From assembly GCA_009776905.1 (NCBI GenBank), contig WRMX01000138.1:1-6868 (forward strand): a DNA stretch of 6,868 bases. Direction: 5' to 3'. Below are positions 1-6,431 of this stretch, piece by piece (positions within the stretch are counted from its first letter, which is position 1; every line of letters begins with the position of its first letter). Below the pieces are notes generated by a model. The model saw nothing but the letters and a program-made list of their open reading frames with translations. It was not told the origin of the DNA and made no database searches. The translations under genes and the position numbers were made by a program. Source of the stretch: Oscillospiraceae bacterium. Its GTDB lineage: Bacteria > Bacillota > Clostridia > Oscillospirales > Oscillospiraceae.

Positions 1-54
1 CGCAGCCCTCGTGCCGCTCTCGGTCGCCGCAGCCCCCGTGCCGCCCTCGGCCCC
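1..54. repeat. Two 27-bp tandem repeats in a low-complexity coding segment
   Basis: Positions 1-27 and 28-54 match at 23 of 27 bases and are in frame with the minus-strand gene. They encode two related 9-residue units, EGGTGAAA-type and ESGTRAA-type. The neighbouring stretch up to about 97 is made of related GCG/GGG/GCT codons for Ala and Gly. The array may continue beyond the window edge. Confidence 0.7.
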
Positions 55-1338
55 CGCAGCCCCCGCAGCCTCCGCAGACCCCGCGCCTCCCGCGCCGCTC
101 GCGACCTCGACCGCCTCCTTGCAGCAGCTTTCGCCGTCCGCAAAACGCTTGATCTCCAGATACGACAACCCCAAAAGACGGAGCAGTTGCGCCCTCTCGC
201 CGGCTGACGCCTGCCCCATGGCACGGCCATAATAGCTGCGGAGGACCTCCGCCACTGCCACGCATTCGGCAAAACGGTTTTGATCGGACAGGAAATCCAC
301 ATACTCCAGCGTGGCCTTTCGCGGCAGGTTGAACCATTCCTCCAGCCGCATCGCTTCCCTGTAGCACGCATCGACGGCGTCCCAATCCAGCAGCGACGCG
401 TTTACGTCCTTCAGCTGCATCTGCTCGCTGATGTGCGCCAGCGCGCGCACCGCCGCGCTGTCCTCCCCATCGTCGTCGCTGTCGCTGCGGCTTTCGCGCA
501 CGATGGCGTCGAAGTCCAGTACCTCGCGGGCCTCGCTTAGGAATCCGCGTTCCACAAGGCGGTAGCCCTCGGTCCTGCGTTTCGACAAGTTGCCCCTGGT
601 CGTATGCTCATACATTCCCTCGATCATGTGAAAGAGCTGCATCTCAATGTCTTGAATCTCACGGCTTGCCTCGTTGCGCCGCACGGAAGCATCAAAGAAT
701 GCATCATATGCATCACCGTCGTCAGGATTGTCTTCATAATGCGCCTTGGCCGCGTTGAATTCATAATCCAGCAGCAAGAAATCGGACTTGAGACTCTGCA
801 GATGCTCATACCCCCTGACGGCATCGACGTTGTCGAGCCGTAGCAAGGCCTCGTTGCCCTGCCATGCCCTTCCGTTTTCAAGCCTTATGTCGACATATGA
901 AAGGCCGATCTGCTTGATCTGCATCAGGATGCCAAGCTTCAGCGTGTCGACGTGGGAATACGATCTTATGTAATGCATCGTGGAGCGCGGGAAGTCGTCA
1001 GGCCGCTGCTCAATGCCCGCGCGAATATCGCGTTCGCTATGCTCATTGAGCGCGATGACAGGCATGCCCGACAGATTATAGCTCGCGATGGCGCGGTTAT
1101 ACACTTCCTGCAGCCTAGCGTCCGCCGCGCCGCTGAAAAGGAAAAAAGCGAGATTGAACTTCGCGCAGTCGTAGTCAGGCCTTTCGGCGGATTTGGACAC
1201 GTCGTCGTATACGAGCGTGAAAAAGTGCCCTTTATCGACGCAGCATTCATTGAGGCATCGTATGAAGTCGGATATCTCCAGCCTCTCGACGCCGCTCTCC
1301 TCCTGAGTCGCCGCTATAAGTATGTTCGTTTTCTGCAT
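1..1338 (-). CDS. TIR-like domain / TPR-repeat protein, C-terminally incomplete at window edge
   Basis: The minus strand is open without a stop from the ATG at 1338 to the window edge, giving 446 codons; the C-terminus lies outside. Residues 1-145 look like the TIR-like alpha/beta domain that begins a large family of TPR proteins in gut bacteria: a first strand NILIAATQEE, a helix ERLEISDFIRCLNE, a hydrophobic strand NLAFFLFSG, then RLQEVYNRAI and PVIALNE. A short conserved-looking block with SHVDTLKLGILMQIK follows near 128-142. Residues 180-245 are charged and probably helical or coiled coil. From about 320 there are TPR-like helix pairs, clearest at 383-414 (LLGLSYLEIKRF then CCKEAVEVA). 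Residues 414-446 turn into Ala/Gly-rich low complexity. The start is supported by AGGTGAGGG just upstream. No signal peptide or membrane segment is visible, so it should be cytoplasmic. Function is unknown; a sensor or scaffold, possibly in defence or signalling, is inference. The family match is from memory of family patterns, not a search. Confidence 0.8.
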   Translation of the reverse strand, partial: MQKTNILIAATQEESGVERLEISDFIRCLNECCVDKGHFFTLVYDDVSKSAERPDYDCAKFNLAFFLFSGAADARLQEVYNRAIASYNLSGMPVIALNEHSERDIRAGIEQRPDDFPRSTMHYIRSYSHVDTLKLGILMQIKQIGLSYVDIRLENGRAWQGNEALLRLDNVDAVRGYEHLQSLKSDFLLLDYEFNAAKAHYEDNPDDGDAYDAFFDASVRRNEASREIQDIEMQLFHMIEGMYEHTTRGNLSKRRTEGYRLVERGFLSEAREVLDFDAIVRESRSDSDDDGEDSAAVRALAHISEQMQLKDVNASLLDWDAVDACYREAMRLEEWFNLPRKATLEYVDFLSDQNRFAECVAVAEVLRSYYGRAMGQASAGERAQLLRLLGLSYLEIKRFADGESCCKEAVEVASGAGGAGSAEAAGAAGAEGGTGAAATESGTRAA

Positions 1339-1340
1339 GA

Positions 1341-1349
1341 CCCTCACCT
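1341..1349 (-). promoter_or_regulatory. Ribosome binding site of the TIR-like/TPR gene
   Basis: Read on the minus strand, AGGTGAGGG lies two bases before the ATG at 1338. Its AGGTG core is six bases from the start codon, which supports this start over later methionines. Confidence 0.7.
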
Positions 1350-1395
1350 GAACAGCAATATGCTTTCTATTCCGGCTCCCCAGCCGATGACAATC

Positions 1396-1424
1396 ATTGT
1401 AACATATGCCAAAATATCAATCAA
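1396..1424 (-). promoter_or_regulatory. Probable sigma70-type promoter for the TIR-like/TPR gene
   Basis: On the minus strand TTGATT (1424-1419) and TACAAT (1401-1396) are separated by 17 bases, a near-consensus vegetative promoter. Transcription would start around 1389, giving a leader of about 50 nt. The -10 box overlaps a small inverted repeat, ACAAT-C-ATTGT (1390-1400), which could be an operator. Confidence 0.55.
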
Positions 1425-1463
1425 CATACTTTGTGACATTTCCGAATTGTTTGACATAGCATA

Positions 1464-1492
1464 TTGATTATTCGCGCACGGTAAAGTATAAT
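1464..1492 (+). promoter_or_regulatory. Probable sigma70-type promoter for the hybrid kinase gene
   Basis: TTGATT (1464-1469) and a perfect TATAAT (1487-1492) are 17 bases apart, about 60 bp upstream of the kinase start. A perfect TTGACA at 1451-1456 lies too far from this -10 (30 bases) to be its partner. Confidence 0.6.
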
Positions 1493-1537
1493 GACTTCAC
1501 GCAACTATTTTTCCCGGAAACTCAATGAGCCGGGGAC

Positions 1538-1543
1538 AAGAGG
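1538..1543 (+). promoter_or_regulatory. Ribosome binding site that decides the kinase start
   Basis: AAGAGG lies eight bases before the ATG at 1552. The alternative in-frame ATG at 1525 has only a weak GGAAA-like stretch before it, so 1552 is preferred and the protein is 893 rather than 902 residues. Confidence 0.6.
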
Positions 1544-1551
1544 TACCACCA

Positions 1552-4233
1552 ATGGAACAACCCGCAGCAAACATCAAAATCGACCACGAACAACGGCTGG
1601 AGAAACTGCTCGAAGCAATGAACTCCACCGTTGTCGCCCTGCTTACGATTAAAAGCGATGAGAGCTTCGCGACCTCGCTCCGCAGCACCATGTGCCTCAT
1701 CGGCGAGTGCCTCGAAGTCGACCGCATCCAAATATGGCGCAACGAGCCTGTCGACGACGTCCCCTGCTTCGTGCTTGGCTATGAGTGGCTGTCCGCATTC
1801 GGGCAGCAATATGGCGAAACACCCACGGGCGATCGCATATACCACAGCGAAGTGCCCTCCTGGACTCCGCTTCTGTCTAAAGGCGGCTGCCTCAATGGCC
1901 CGATTTCAGAGCTTTCCGAGGATGCCCAGGCCTTTTTGAGCCCATATAGGCTTGTTTCCATAGTCATCATCCCCATCTTCTTCCACGACCAGTTCTGGGG
2001 TTTCTTCAGCATCGACGACTGCCGCAACGAGCGCACGTTCTCTCAGCAGGAGATCGACATTTTGCGCGCCGTCAGCATGATAATGATCAGCGCCCTCGAC
2101 CGCATCACCCAGATCGTCGCCATGAACGAGGCGCACCAACGCACAAGGCTCATGCTTGACGCCACTCCCCTTTGCTGCACTTTGATAGACAGGGACCTCA
2201 ACTGCATCGAGTGCAACGACGAGGCAGTCAAGCTGTTCAAACTGAAAAACAAGCAGGAGTATCTCGAACGCTTCTTCGAGCTGGTCCCCGAGTTCCAGCC
2301 AGATGGCCAGCCTTCTGAAGAGAGGGCGAAGGAGATCATCATGGAGACGTTCAGGACGGGCAGATATTTCTGCAATTGGACGCACAGGCTGCTCGACGGC
2401 ACGATCATTCCCACGGAGGTCACGCTCGTCCGCGTCGATTATGACGACAGCTATGTCGTCGCCGGCTTCACCCGCGACCTCCGCGAGCATAACCAGATGA
2501 TGCGCGACATCGAGCAGCGCGACGCGCTCTTCAGCGCGGTCAACAACGCCACGACCGTCCTGCTCCAGGCCGAGGTCGACGAGTTCGAGAACGCTCTTTG
2601 GAGCAGCATGGGCATGATGGCGCACGCCGTCGATGCCGACCGTGTCCGCCTTTGGAAGAACATCGAAGAGGACGGCAGGCTTTTCTGCACCCAAATGTAC
2701 GAATGGTCCGAAGGCGCCAGGCCCACCCAGGGTACCGCCATCACAGTCAGGTCCTCATATGACGACGACCTCCCCGGCTGGGAAAAGGTCCTCTCGCGCG
2801 GCCATTGCATCAACTGCATGGTCCGCGACATGTCGCTTAAAGAAAAAGCCCGCCTCTCGCCGCAGGGCATCTTGTCCGTTCTGATCGTCCCCGTATTTTT
2901 GCGCGAAAAATTCTGGGGCTTTGTCGGGTTCAACGACTGCCATGAAGAGCGTCTCTTCACTGCAAATGAGGAATCCATCCTTTGGTCGGGCAGCCTGCTC
3001 ATCACGAACGCCTTGCTGCGCAACGAGATGACGCAGGAGCTGGCGACCGCCCTTGAAAAGGCGCAGGCCGCCAACCTTGCCAAAAGCTATTTCCTTTCAA
3101 ACATGAGCCACGAGATACGCACCCCCATCAACGCCATCGTCGGGATGACCCTCATTGGCAAGTCCGCCGCGAACACCGAGCGCAAGGACTATGCTTTCGA
3201 GAAGATCGAGGACGCCTCTTCCCACCTCCTCGGCGTCATCAACGACATTCTTGATATGTCCAAAATCGAGGCGAATAAATTTGAGCTTTCGTTCATGGAG
3301 TTCGATTTCGAGAAAATGCTGCGCCAGGTGTTCAACATCATCGATTTTCGCGTCAATGAAAAGTCCCAGACGCTTAAGGTCAATCTCGACCCCTCCATTC
3401 CAAAGAAGCTGATCGGAGACGACCAGCGCCTCGCGCAGGTCATCACGAACCTGCTTTCCAACGCCGTCAAATTCACGCCCGAGCATGGCAACATCACGAC
3501 GGACATCGAGTTTGTTTGCGAAGAGGGCAGCACTTGCACGATCAAGGTTTCCGTCACCGATACCGGCATCGGCATCAGCCCCGAGCAGCAAAAGCGCCTG
3601 TTCATGTCGTTCGAGCAGGCCGAGAGCAGCACGTCGCGCAAGTTCGGCGGGACGGGGCTCGGCCTTGCCATCTCAAAGCGCATCGTCGAGCTTATGAACG
3701 GCGAGATTTGGGTCGTGTCCGACCTCGGCCTTGGCGCCACGTTCGCTTTCACGGTCAAGCTCGAGCGCGTGGAAAGCACCGGCGACGACGTCTCCGATGC
3801 GGATACACGCTCCGTTGTTCCGGCGCTGTCCGATCTCACCGCTTCTCTCACGGGCCATCGCATATTGCTCGCGGAGGACGTTGACATCAACCGCGAGATC
3901 GTGCAGGCCTTGCTCGAGCCCACGGAGCTCAAGATCGACTGCGCGACAAACGGCATCGAGGCGCTGCAGATTTTCAGCGATTCGCCCGACTCTTACGACA
4001 TGATCCTCATGGACATCCAAATGCCCGAGATGGATGGCTACGAATCCACCCGCCGCATTCGCGCGCTCGGCTTCGAGAAGGCCGAGGTGGTCCCCATCGT
4101 TGCGATGACTGCGAATGTCTTTAAAGAGGATATCGAAAGATGCCTGGATGCCGGCATGAACGGCCACATCGGCAAGCCCATCGATTTCAACGAATTGTTA
4201 AATGTTCTAAATCAATACTTGCTGGTGCATTGA
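1552..4233 (+). CDS. Soluble hybrid sensor histidine kinase, GAF-PAS-GAF-HisKA-HATPase-REC
   Basis: This 893-residue protein should autophosphorylate on histidine and pass the phosphate to its own receiver domain. Approximate order: GAF1 15-186, PAS 198-312, GAF2 324-490, HisKA 506-578, HATPase 620-738, receiver 769-890. The phosphoacceptor is His520 in SHEIRTP. The ATPase keeps the N box (Asn637 in NLLSNAVKF), the G1 box (Asp670 in DTGIGIS) and the glycine-rich GGTGLGL at 699-705. The receiver keeps the acidic pair Glu775/Asp776, phosphoacceptor Asp821 in LMDIQMPEMDG, Thr853 and Lys875, so all catalytic residues are intact. The two GAF domains are clear duplicates, sharing a WxxxLSxGxCxN block and an FWGFxxxxDCxxxRxF block. 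No transmembrane segment is visible, so it senses something inside the cell. There is no output domain or partner regulator in the window, so its target is unknown. The gene is followed immediately by the promoter of the oxidoreductase gene, which overlaps its stop codon. Confidence 0.95.
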   Translation: MEQPAANIKIDHEQRLEKLLEAMNSTVVALLTIKSDESFATSLRSTMCLIGECLEVDRIQIWRNEPVDDVPCFVLGYEWLSAFGQQYGETPTGDRIYHSEVPSWTPLLSKGGCLNGPISELSEDAQAFLSPYRLVSIVIIPIFFHDQFWGFFSIDDCRNERTFSQQEIDILRAVSMIMISALDRITQIVAMNEAHQRTRLMLDATPLCCTLIDRDLNCIECNDEAVKLFKLKNKQEYLERFFELVPEFQPDGQPSEERAKEIIMETFRTGRYFCNWTHRLLDGTIIPTEVTLVRVDYDDSYVVAGFTRDLREHNQMMRDIEQRDALFSAVNNATTVLLQAEVDEFENALWSSMGMMAHAVDADRVRLWKNIEEDGRLFCTQMYEWSEGARPTQGTAITVRSSYDDDLPGWEKVLSRGHCINCMVRDMSLKEKARLSPQGILSVLIVPVFLREKFWGFVGFNDCHEERLFTANEESILWSGSLLITNALLRNEMTQELATALEKAQAANLAKSYFLSNMSHEIRTPINAIVGMTLIGKSAANTERKDYAFEKIEDASSHLLGVINDILDMSKIEANKFELSFMEFDFEKMLRQVFNIIDFRVNEKSQTLKVNLDPSIPKKLIGDDQRLAQVITNLLSNAVKFTPEHGNITTDIEFVCEEGSTCTIKVSVTDTGIGISPEQQKRLFMSFEQAESSTSRKFGGTGLGLAISKRIVELMNGEIWVVSDLGLGATFAFTVKLERVESTGDDVSDADTRSVVPALSDLTASLTGHRILLAEDVDINREIVQALLEPTELKIDCATNGIEALQIFSDSPDSYDMILMDIQMPEMDGYESTRRIRALGFEKAEVVPIVAMTANVFKEDIERCLDAGMNGHIGKPIDFNELLNVLNQYLLVH

Positions 4234-4257
4234 CAAATTCAAAAGTCAGAGTATAAT
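4230..4257 (+). promoter_or_regulatory. Consensus sigma70 promoter for the oxidoreductase gene, overlapping the kinase stop codon
   Basis: A perfect TTGACA (4230-4235) and a perfect TATAAT (4252-4257) are separated by 16 bases. The -35 box contains the TGA stop codon of the kinase gene. Predicted transcription starts near 4264, at the edge of the 39-bp repeats, giving a leader of roughly 160 nt that contains the whole array. It indicates that the oxidoreductase gene can be transcribed separately from the kinase gene. Confidence 0.75.
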
Positions 4258-4265
4258 CATTTGTA

Positions 4266-4382
4266 ATAATATCCAGCCCGGGGCTCGCGCAGGACGAGGC
4301 GCGTATAATATCCAGCCCGGGGCTCGCGCAGGACGAGGCGCGCATAATATCAAGCCCGGGGCTCGCGCAGGACGAGGCGCGC
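4266..4382. repeat. Three 39-bp tandem repeats in the oxidoreductase leader
   Basis: The copies occupy 4266-4304, 4305-4343 and 4344-4382 with no spacer. Copies 1 and 2 differ only in the last base; copy 3 differs from copy 2 at one base (position 9, C to A). Each unit begins with AT-rich ATAATATC and continues as GC-rich DNA with two small inverted repeats: AGCCC-G-GGGCT and CGCGC, an 8-base loop, GCGCG. The near identity suggests recent expansion or conversion. The array lies downstream of the predicted promoter, so it would be transcribed. A 39-bp unit is a multiple of three, but no convincing gene reads through it. Confidence 0.95.
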
Positions 4383-4400
4383 ATCGATGGGTATTATCAT

Positions 4401-4414
4401 CAAATAATTATTTG
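4401..4414. promoter_or_regulatory. Perfect 14-bp palindrome adjoining the oxidoreductase ribosome binding site
   Basis: CAAATAATTATTTG is a perfect 14-bp palindrome whose last base is the first base of the ribosome binding site. It could be an operator for a dimeric repressor. In RNA it would form only a weak AU-rich hairpin. It stands out from the GC-rich repeats just upstream. Confidence 0.55.
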
Positions 4415-4419
4415 GGGGA
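4414..4419 (+). promoter_or_regulatory. Ribosome binding site that decides the oxidoreductase start
   Basis: GGGGGA is six bases before the ATG at 4426 but directly abuts the ATG at 4420, which leaves no room for initiation there. The start at 4426 is therefore preferred, removing two residues. Confidence 0.65.
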
Positions 4420-4425
4420 ATGATC

Positions 4426-6294
4426 ATGTTCGGATATACGGGCAAAATGCTATTTGCTAATCTGTCCACGGGCGAATTCGAGGACAAATGCATCCCGGAA
4501 GACTGGTATCGCGATTTCATCGGCGGCCCCGCGCTTGGCGCTAGAATAATGTACGAATATATGCCCGCCAAATGCGACGTTTTCGGCGAGGACAGCATGG
4601 TCGGGTTCATCCCCGGCCCGTTCAGCGGCTCCAACTTTTTCTGCGGGGGCCGCTACACCGTCGTGTCGAAGTCCCCGATTTACAACGGCTGGAACGACGC
4701 CAACGCCGGCGGCGATTTCGGCCCGTCCATCAAGGCGGCCGGCTATGACGGCGTTTTTGTCAAGGGCATCTCTGAAAAGCCGGTGTATATATTCATCGAC
4801 AGCGGCAAGCCGGAGCTTCGTGACGCTTCCGCGTATTGGGGGCTCAGCTGCGGCGAGTTTGAGGAAGCCCTCAAGCGCGACCTCGGGGTCAAATACAGCG
4901 CTTCTTTCATCGGCCCCGGCGGCGAAAAGCTGTCCCCGCTGGCGTGCGTCATGAATGACTACCACAGGGCGGCCGGCAGGGGCGGCACTGGCGCGGTCAT
5001 CGGCTCCAAAAAGCTCAAAGGCGTTGTCTGCACGGGCAGGCTTCCGTTCGAGCTTGCCAACAAGCAGGCAGTCACTGACCTCAACAAGTTCCTGGGCGAG
5101 TTTCTGAAGGACCACCCAATGTATGCGAACATGCGAACAGCCGGCTCCACGGGAGCCTTCATCGCGAACCTTCTCAGCGGCGATGCCTGCGTCAAGAACT
5201 ACTCCGTTTCGCTGGAAGAGACGGGCAAGACGGAAGAGGACTTTTCCAGGCTCGGCGCGCCGAAGATCAGCGACGAGTATATGGACGAGGGCTACTCTTG
5301 CGCCGCCTGCCCGATGAAATGCGGCGCCACCGTCAAGATTGCCGAGGGCAAATACAAGACCGATGGCACGATTCCCGTCGCGCGCCCGGAATACGAGAGC
5401 CTCGGCTGGTTCGGCCCCGGCATCATGAACGAGGACCCCGAAGCCCTCATCACGATGAACCACCTTTGCAACGAGGCCGGGCTCGACACGATCCACGTCG
5501 GCGGCACGCTCGCATGGGCGATCGAGTGTTTCAACGAGGGCCTGCTTTCCAAGGAAGAGCTCGACGGCATCGAGCCATTCTGGGGCGACAGCGACGCTGC
5601 GGTCGCGCTCACGAGGAAGATTTGCGACCTCGACGGCTGCGGCAAGATCCTTGCGCAGGGCTCGCGCAACGCCGCCAACCATTACGGCAAGGGGCATGAT
5701 TTCCTCTTCGTCGCGAGCGGCGTCGAGATAGCCGCGCACGACCCGCGACGCGCTCCCGGCTACATCAGGACTTACCAGCTCGACCCCACCCCCGGGCGCC
5801 ATACGAAAGGCGGCCTCGCGAAGGCGAACGACCGCATGTCCAAGGAGCTGCGATATAACTACAGAATCACGGGGCACCACGACGTCCAGGAGATGTGCGT
5901 CACGGAATACATCAACGCTTCCGGCCTGTGCATCTTCACCGCCAGAGTGTTCCCCGGCAACACGATCTACGATGCGTATAAGCACGTCACCGGCAACGAC
6001 ATGGCCCCTCGCGACCTTCGGTATTTCGGGATGCGCTCCTTCACGATGCGCTGGGCGTTCAACCTGCGCGAAGGACTCAGGCGCAGCGACTTCACGGTCA
6101 CCGGGCGCATGGTGGGAGACCCTCCGCTGAAGGGCGGCCCCACCGCCGGCATGACCCTCGACGAGGAGCGCCTAGGCGACAACTTCTACAACGCGCTTGG
6201 CTACTATCAGGACGGCACTCCCTATCTCGACATGCTCCAACTGACGGGCGGCCTCGAATGCGTCATCGCAGACCTTTATCCCCCAGCGCCGTAA
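4426..6294 (+). CDS. Aldehyde:ferredoxin oxidoreductase family tungsten/molybdenum enzyme
   Basis: This 622-residue protein has the full length and motifs of the AOR family, which holds a bis-pyranopterin tungsten (or molybdenum) cofactor next to one [4Fe-4S] cluster. Typical members oxidise aldehydes to carboxylates and reduce ferredoxin. The N-terminal pterin-binding domain shows GKMLFANLSTGE, GGRYTVVSKSP near 75-85, NAGGDFG near 93-99 and GRGGTGAVIGSKKLKG near 184-199. The cluster ligands are CxxCxxxC at Cys292, Cys295 and Cys299, with a fourth in SGLC at Cys502. The block AAHDPRRAPGY near 436-446 and DPTPGRHTKGG near 453-463 line the cofactor region in this family. No signal peptide is visible, so the enzyme is cytoplasmic. 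The substrate cannot be told from the sequence, and some relatives act on aromatic acyl-CoA. No ferredoxin or electron-transfer subunit is in the window. A sulfur-carrier gene follows 137 nt downstream, consistent with cofactor supply. Confidence 0.93.
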   Translation: MFGYTGKMLFANLSTGEFEDKCIPEDWYRDFIGGPALGARIMYEYMPAKCDVFGEDSMVGFIPGPFSGSNFFCGGRYTVVSKSPIYNGWNDANAGGDFGPSIKAAGYDGVFVKGISEKPVYIFIDSGKPELRDASAYWGLSCGEFEEALKRDLGVKYSASFIGPGGEKLSPLACVMNDYHRAAGRGGTGAVIGSKKLKGVVCTGRLPFELANKQAVTDLNKFLGEFLKDHPMYANMRTAGSTGAFIANLLSGDACVKNYSVSLEETGKTEEDFSRLGAPKISDEYMDEGYSCAACPMKCGATVKIAEGKYKTDGTIPVARPEYESLGWFGPGIMNEDPEALITMNHLCNEAGLDTIHVGGTLAWAIECFNEGLLSKEELDGIEPFWGDSDAAVALTRKICDLDGCGKILAQGSRNAANHYGKGHDFLFVASGVEIAAHDPRRAPGYIRTYQLDPTPGRHTKGGLAKANDRMSKELRYNYRITGHHDVQEMCVTEYINASGLCIFTARVFPGNTIYDAYKHVTGNDMAPRDLRYFGMRSFTMRWAFNLREGLRRSDFTVTGRMVGDPPLKGGPTAGMTLDEERLGDNFYNALGYYQDGTPYLDMLQLTGGLECVIADLYPPAP

Positions 6295-6302
6295 CTCAGG
6301 CG

Positions 6303-6336
6303 CGCCACCCTCGTGGCGGCGGCATTCCGCCGCCAC
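6303..6336 (+). other. GC-rich hairpin with an alternative pairing, just after the oxidoreductase stop
   Basis: A perfect 10-bp inverted repeat, GTGGCGGCGG (6313-6322) and CCGCCGCCAC (6327-6336), encloses a 4-base loop. The left arm can instead pair with CGCCAC at 6303-6308, forming a 6-bp hairpin with loop CCTC. The two structures exclude each other. No run of T follows, so this is not a classical intrinsic terminator. It may protect the mRNA end, attenuate transcription or set the dosage of the downstream gene; these roles are inference. Confidence 0.6.
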
Positions 6337-6383
6337 ATTCCATGCTCCCTTCTCCGCGCCGATTTACGTTGCTGCCCGCCCCT

Positions 6384-6414
6384 GTTGGGGACGATGGCCA
6401 CATCGTCCCATAAC
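6384..6414 (+). other. Second strong hairpin, upstream of the sulfur-carrier gene
   Basis: Perfect 9-bp arms GGGACGATG (6388-6396) and CATCGTCCC (6401-6409) enclose loop GCCA. An outer GTT (6384-6386) can pair with AAC (6412-6414) across a small internal loop. The structure ends about 17 nt before the ATG at 6432. The nearest T run is a short TTTT ten bases downstream, which makes it a poor terminator. It is the only obvious element before the gene, which has no visible ribosome binding site. Confidence 0.6.
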
Positions 6415-6431
6415 CTGCTAATTTTGTGCTT

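Noticed and set aside
1451..1456. Perfect TTGACA as the -35 box of the kinase promoter
   Set aside because: It is 30 bases from TATAAT at 1487, and no acceptable -10 lies 16-18 bases downstream of it. TTGATT at 1464 has the right spacing.
952..1467. 171-codon plus-strand frame across the TIR-like/TPR gene start and the intergenic region
   Set aside because: The minus strand gives a coherent family-like protein with a good ribosome binding site, and this frame would run across both promoters.
1525..1551. Longer kinase start at the ATG at 1525
   Set aside because: It lacks a good ribosome binding site, whereas AAGAGG is ideally placed for the ATG at 1552.
1906..2694. 262-codon open frame on the minus strand within the kinase gene
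   Set aside because: It is a shadow of the GAF/PAS coding frame, rich in Val/Asp/Ala patterns typical of antisense reading, with no ribosome binding site or family match.
4266..4382. CRISPR array
   Set aside because: The repeats are directly adjacent without spacers and there are no cas genes.
4187..4384. 65-codon minus-strand frame reading the 39-bp repeats as a 13-residue peptide repeat
   Set aside because: It runs from the repeat array into the antisense of the kinase end; the peptide repetition simply follows from a 39-bp DNA repeat.
4450..5985. 511-codon open frame on the minus strand opposite the oxidoreductase gene
   Set aside because: The plus strand encodes an unmistakable AOR protein over the same bases. 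Long antisense frames are expected in GC-rich genes, and the antisense product shows no recognisable domain.
6303..6336. Intrinsic terminator after the oxidoreductase gene
   Set aside because: The stem is strong but no T run follows, so termination is not supported; kept only as a hairpin.
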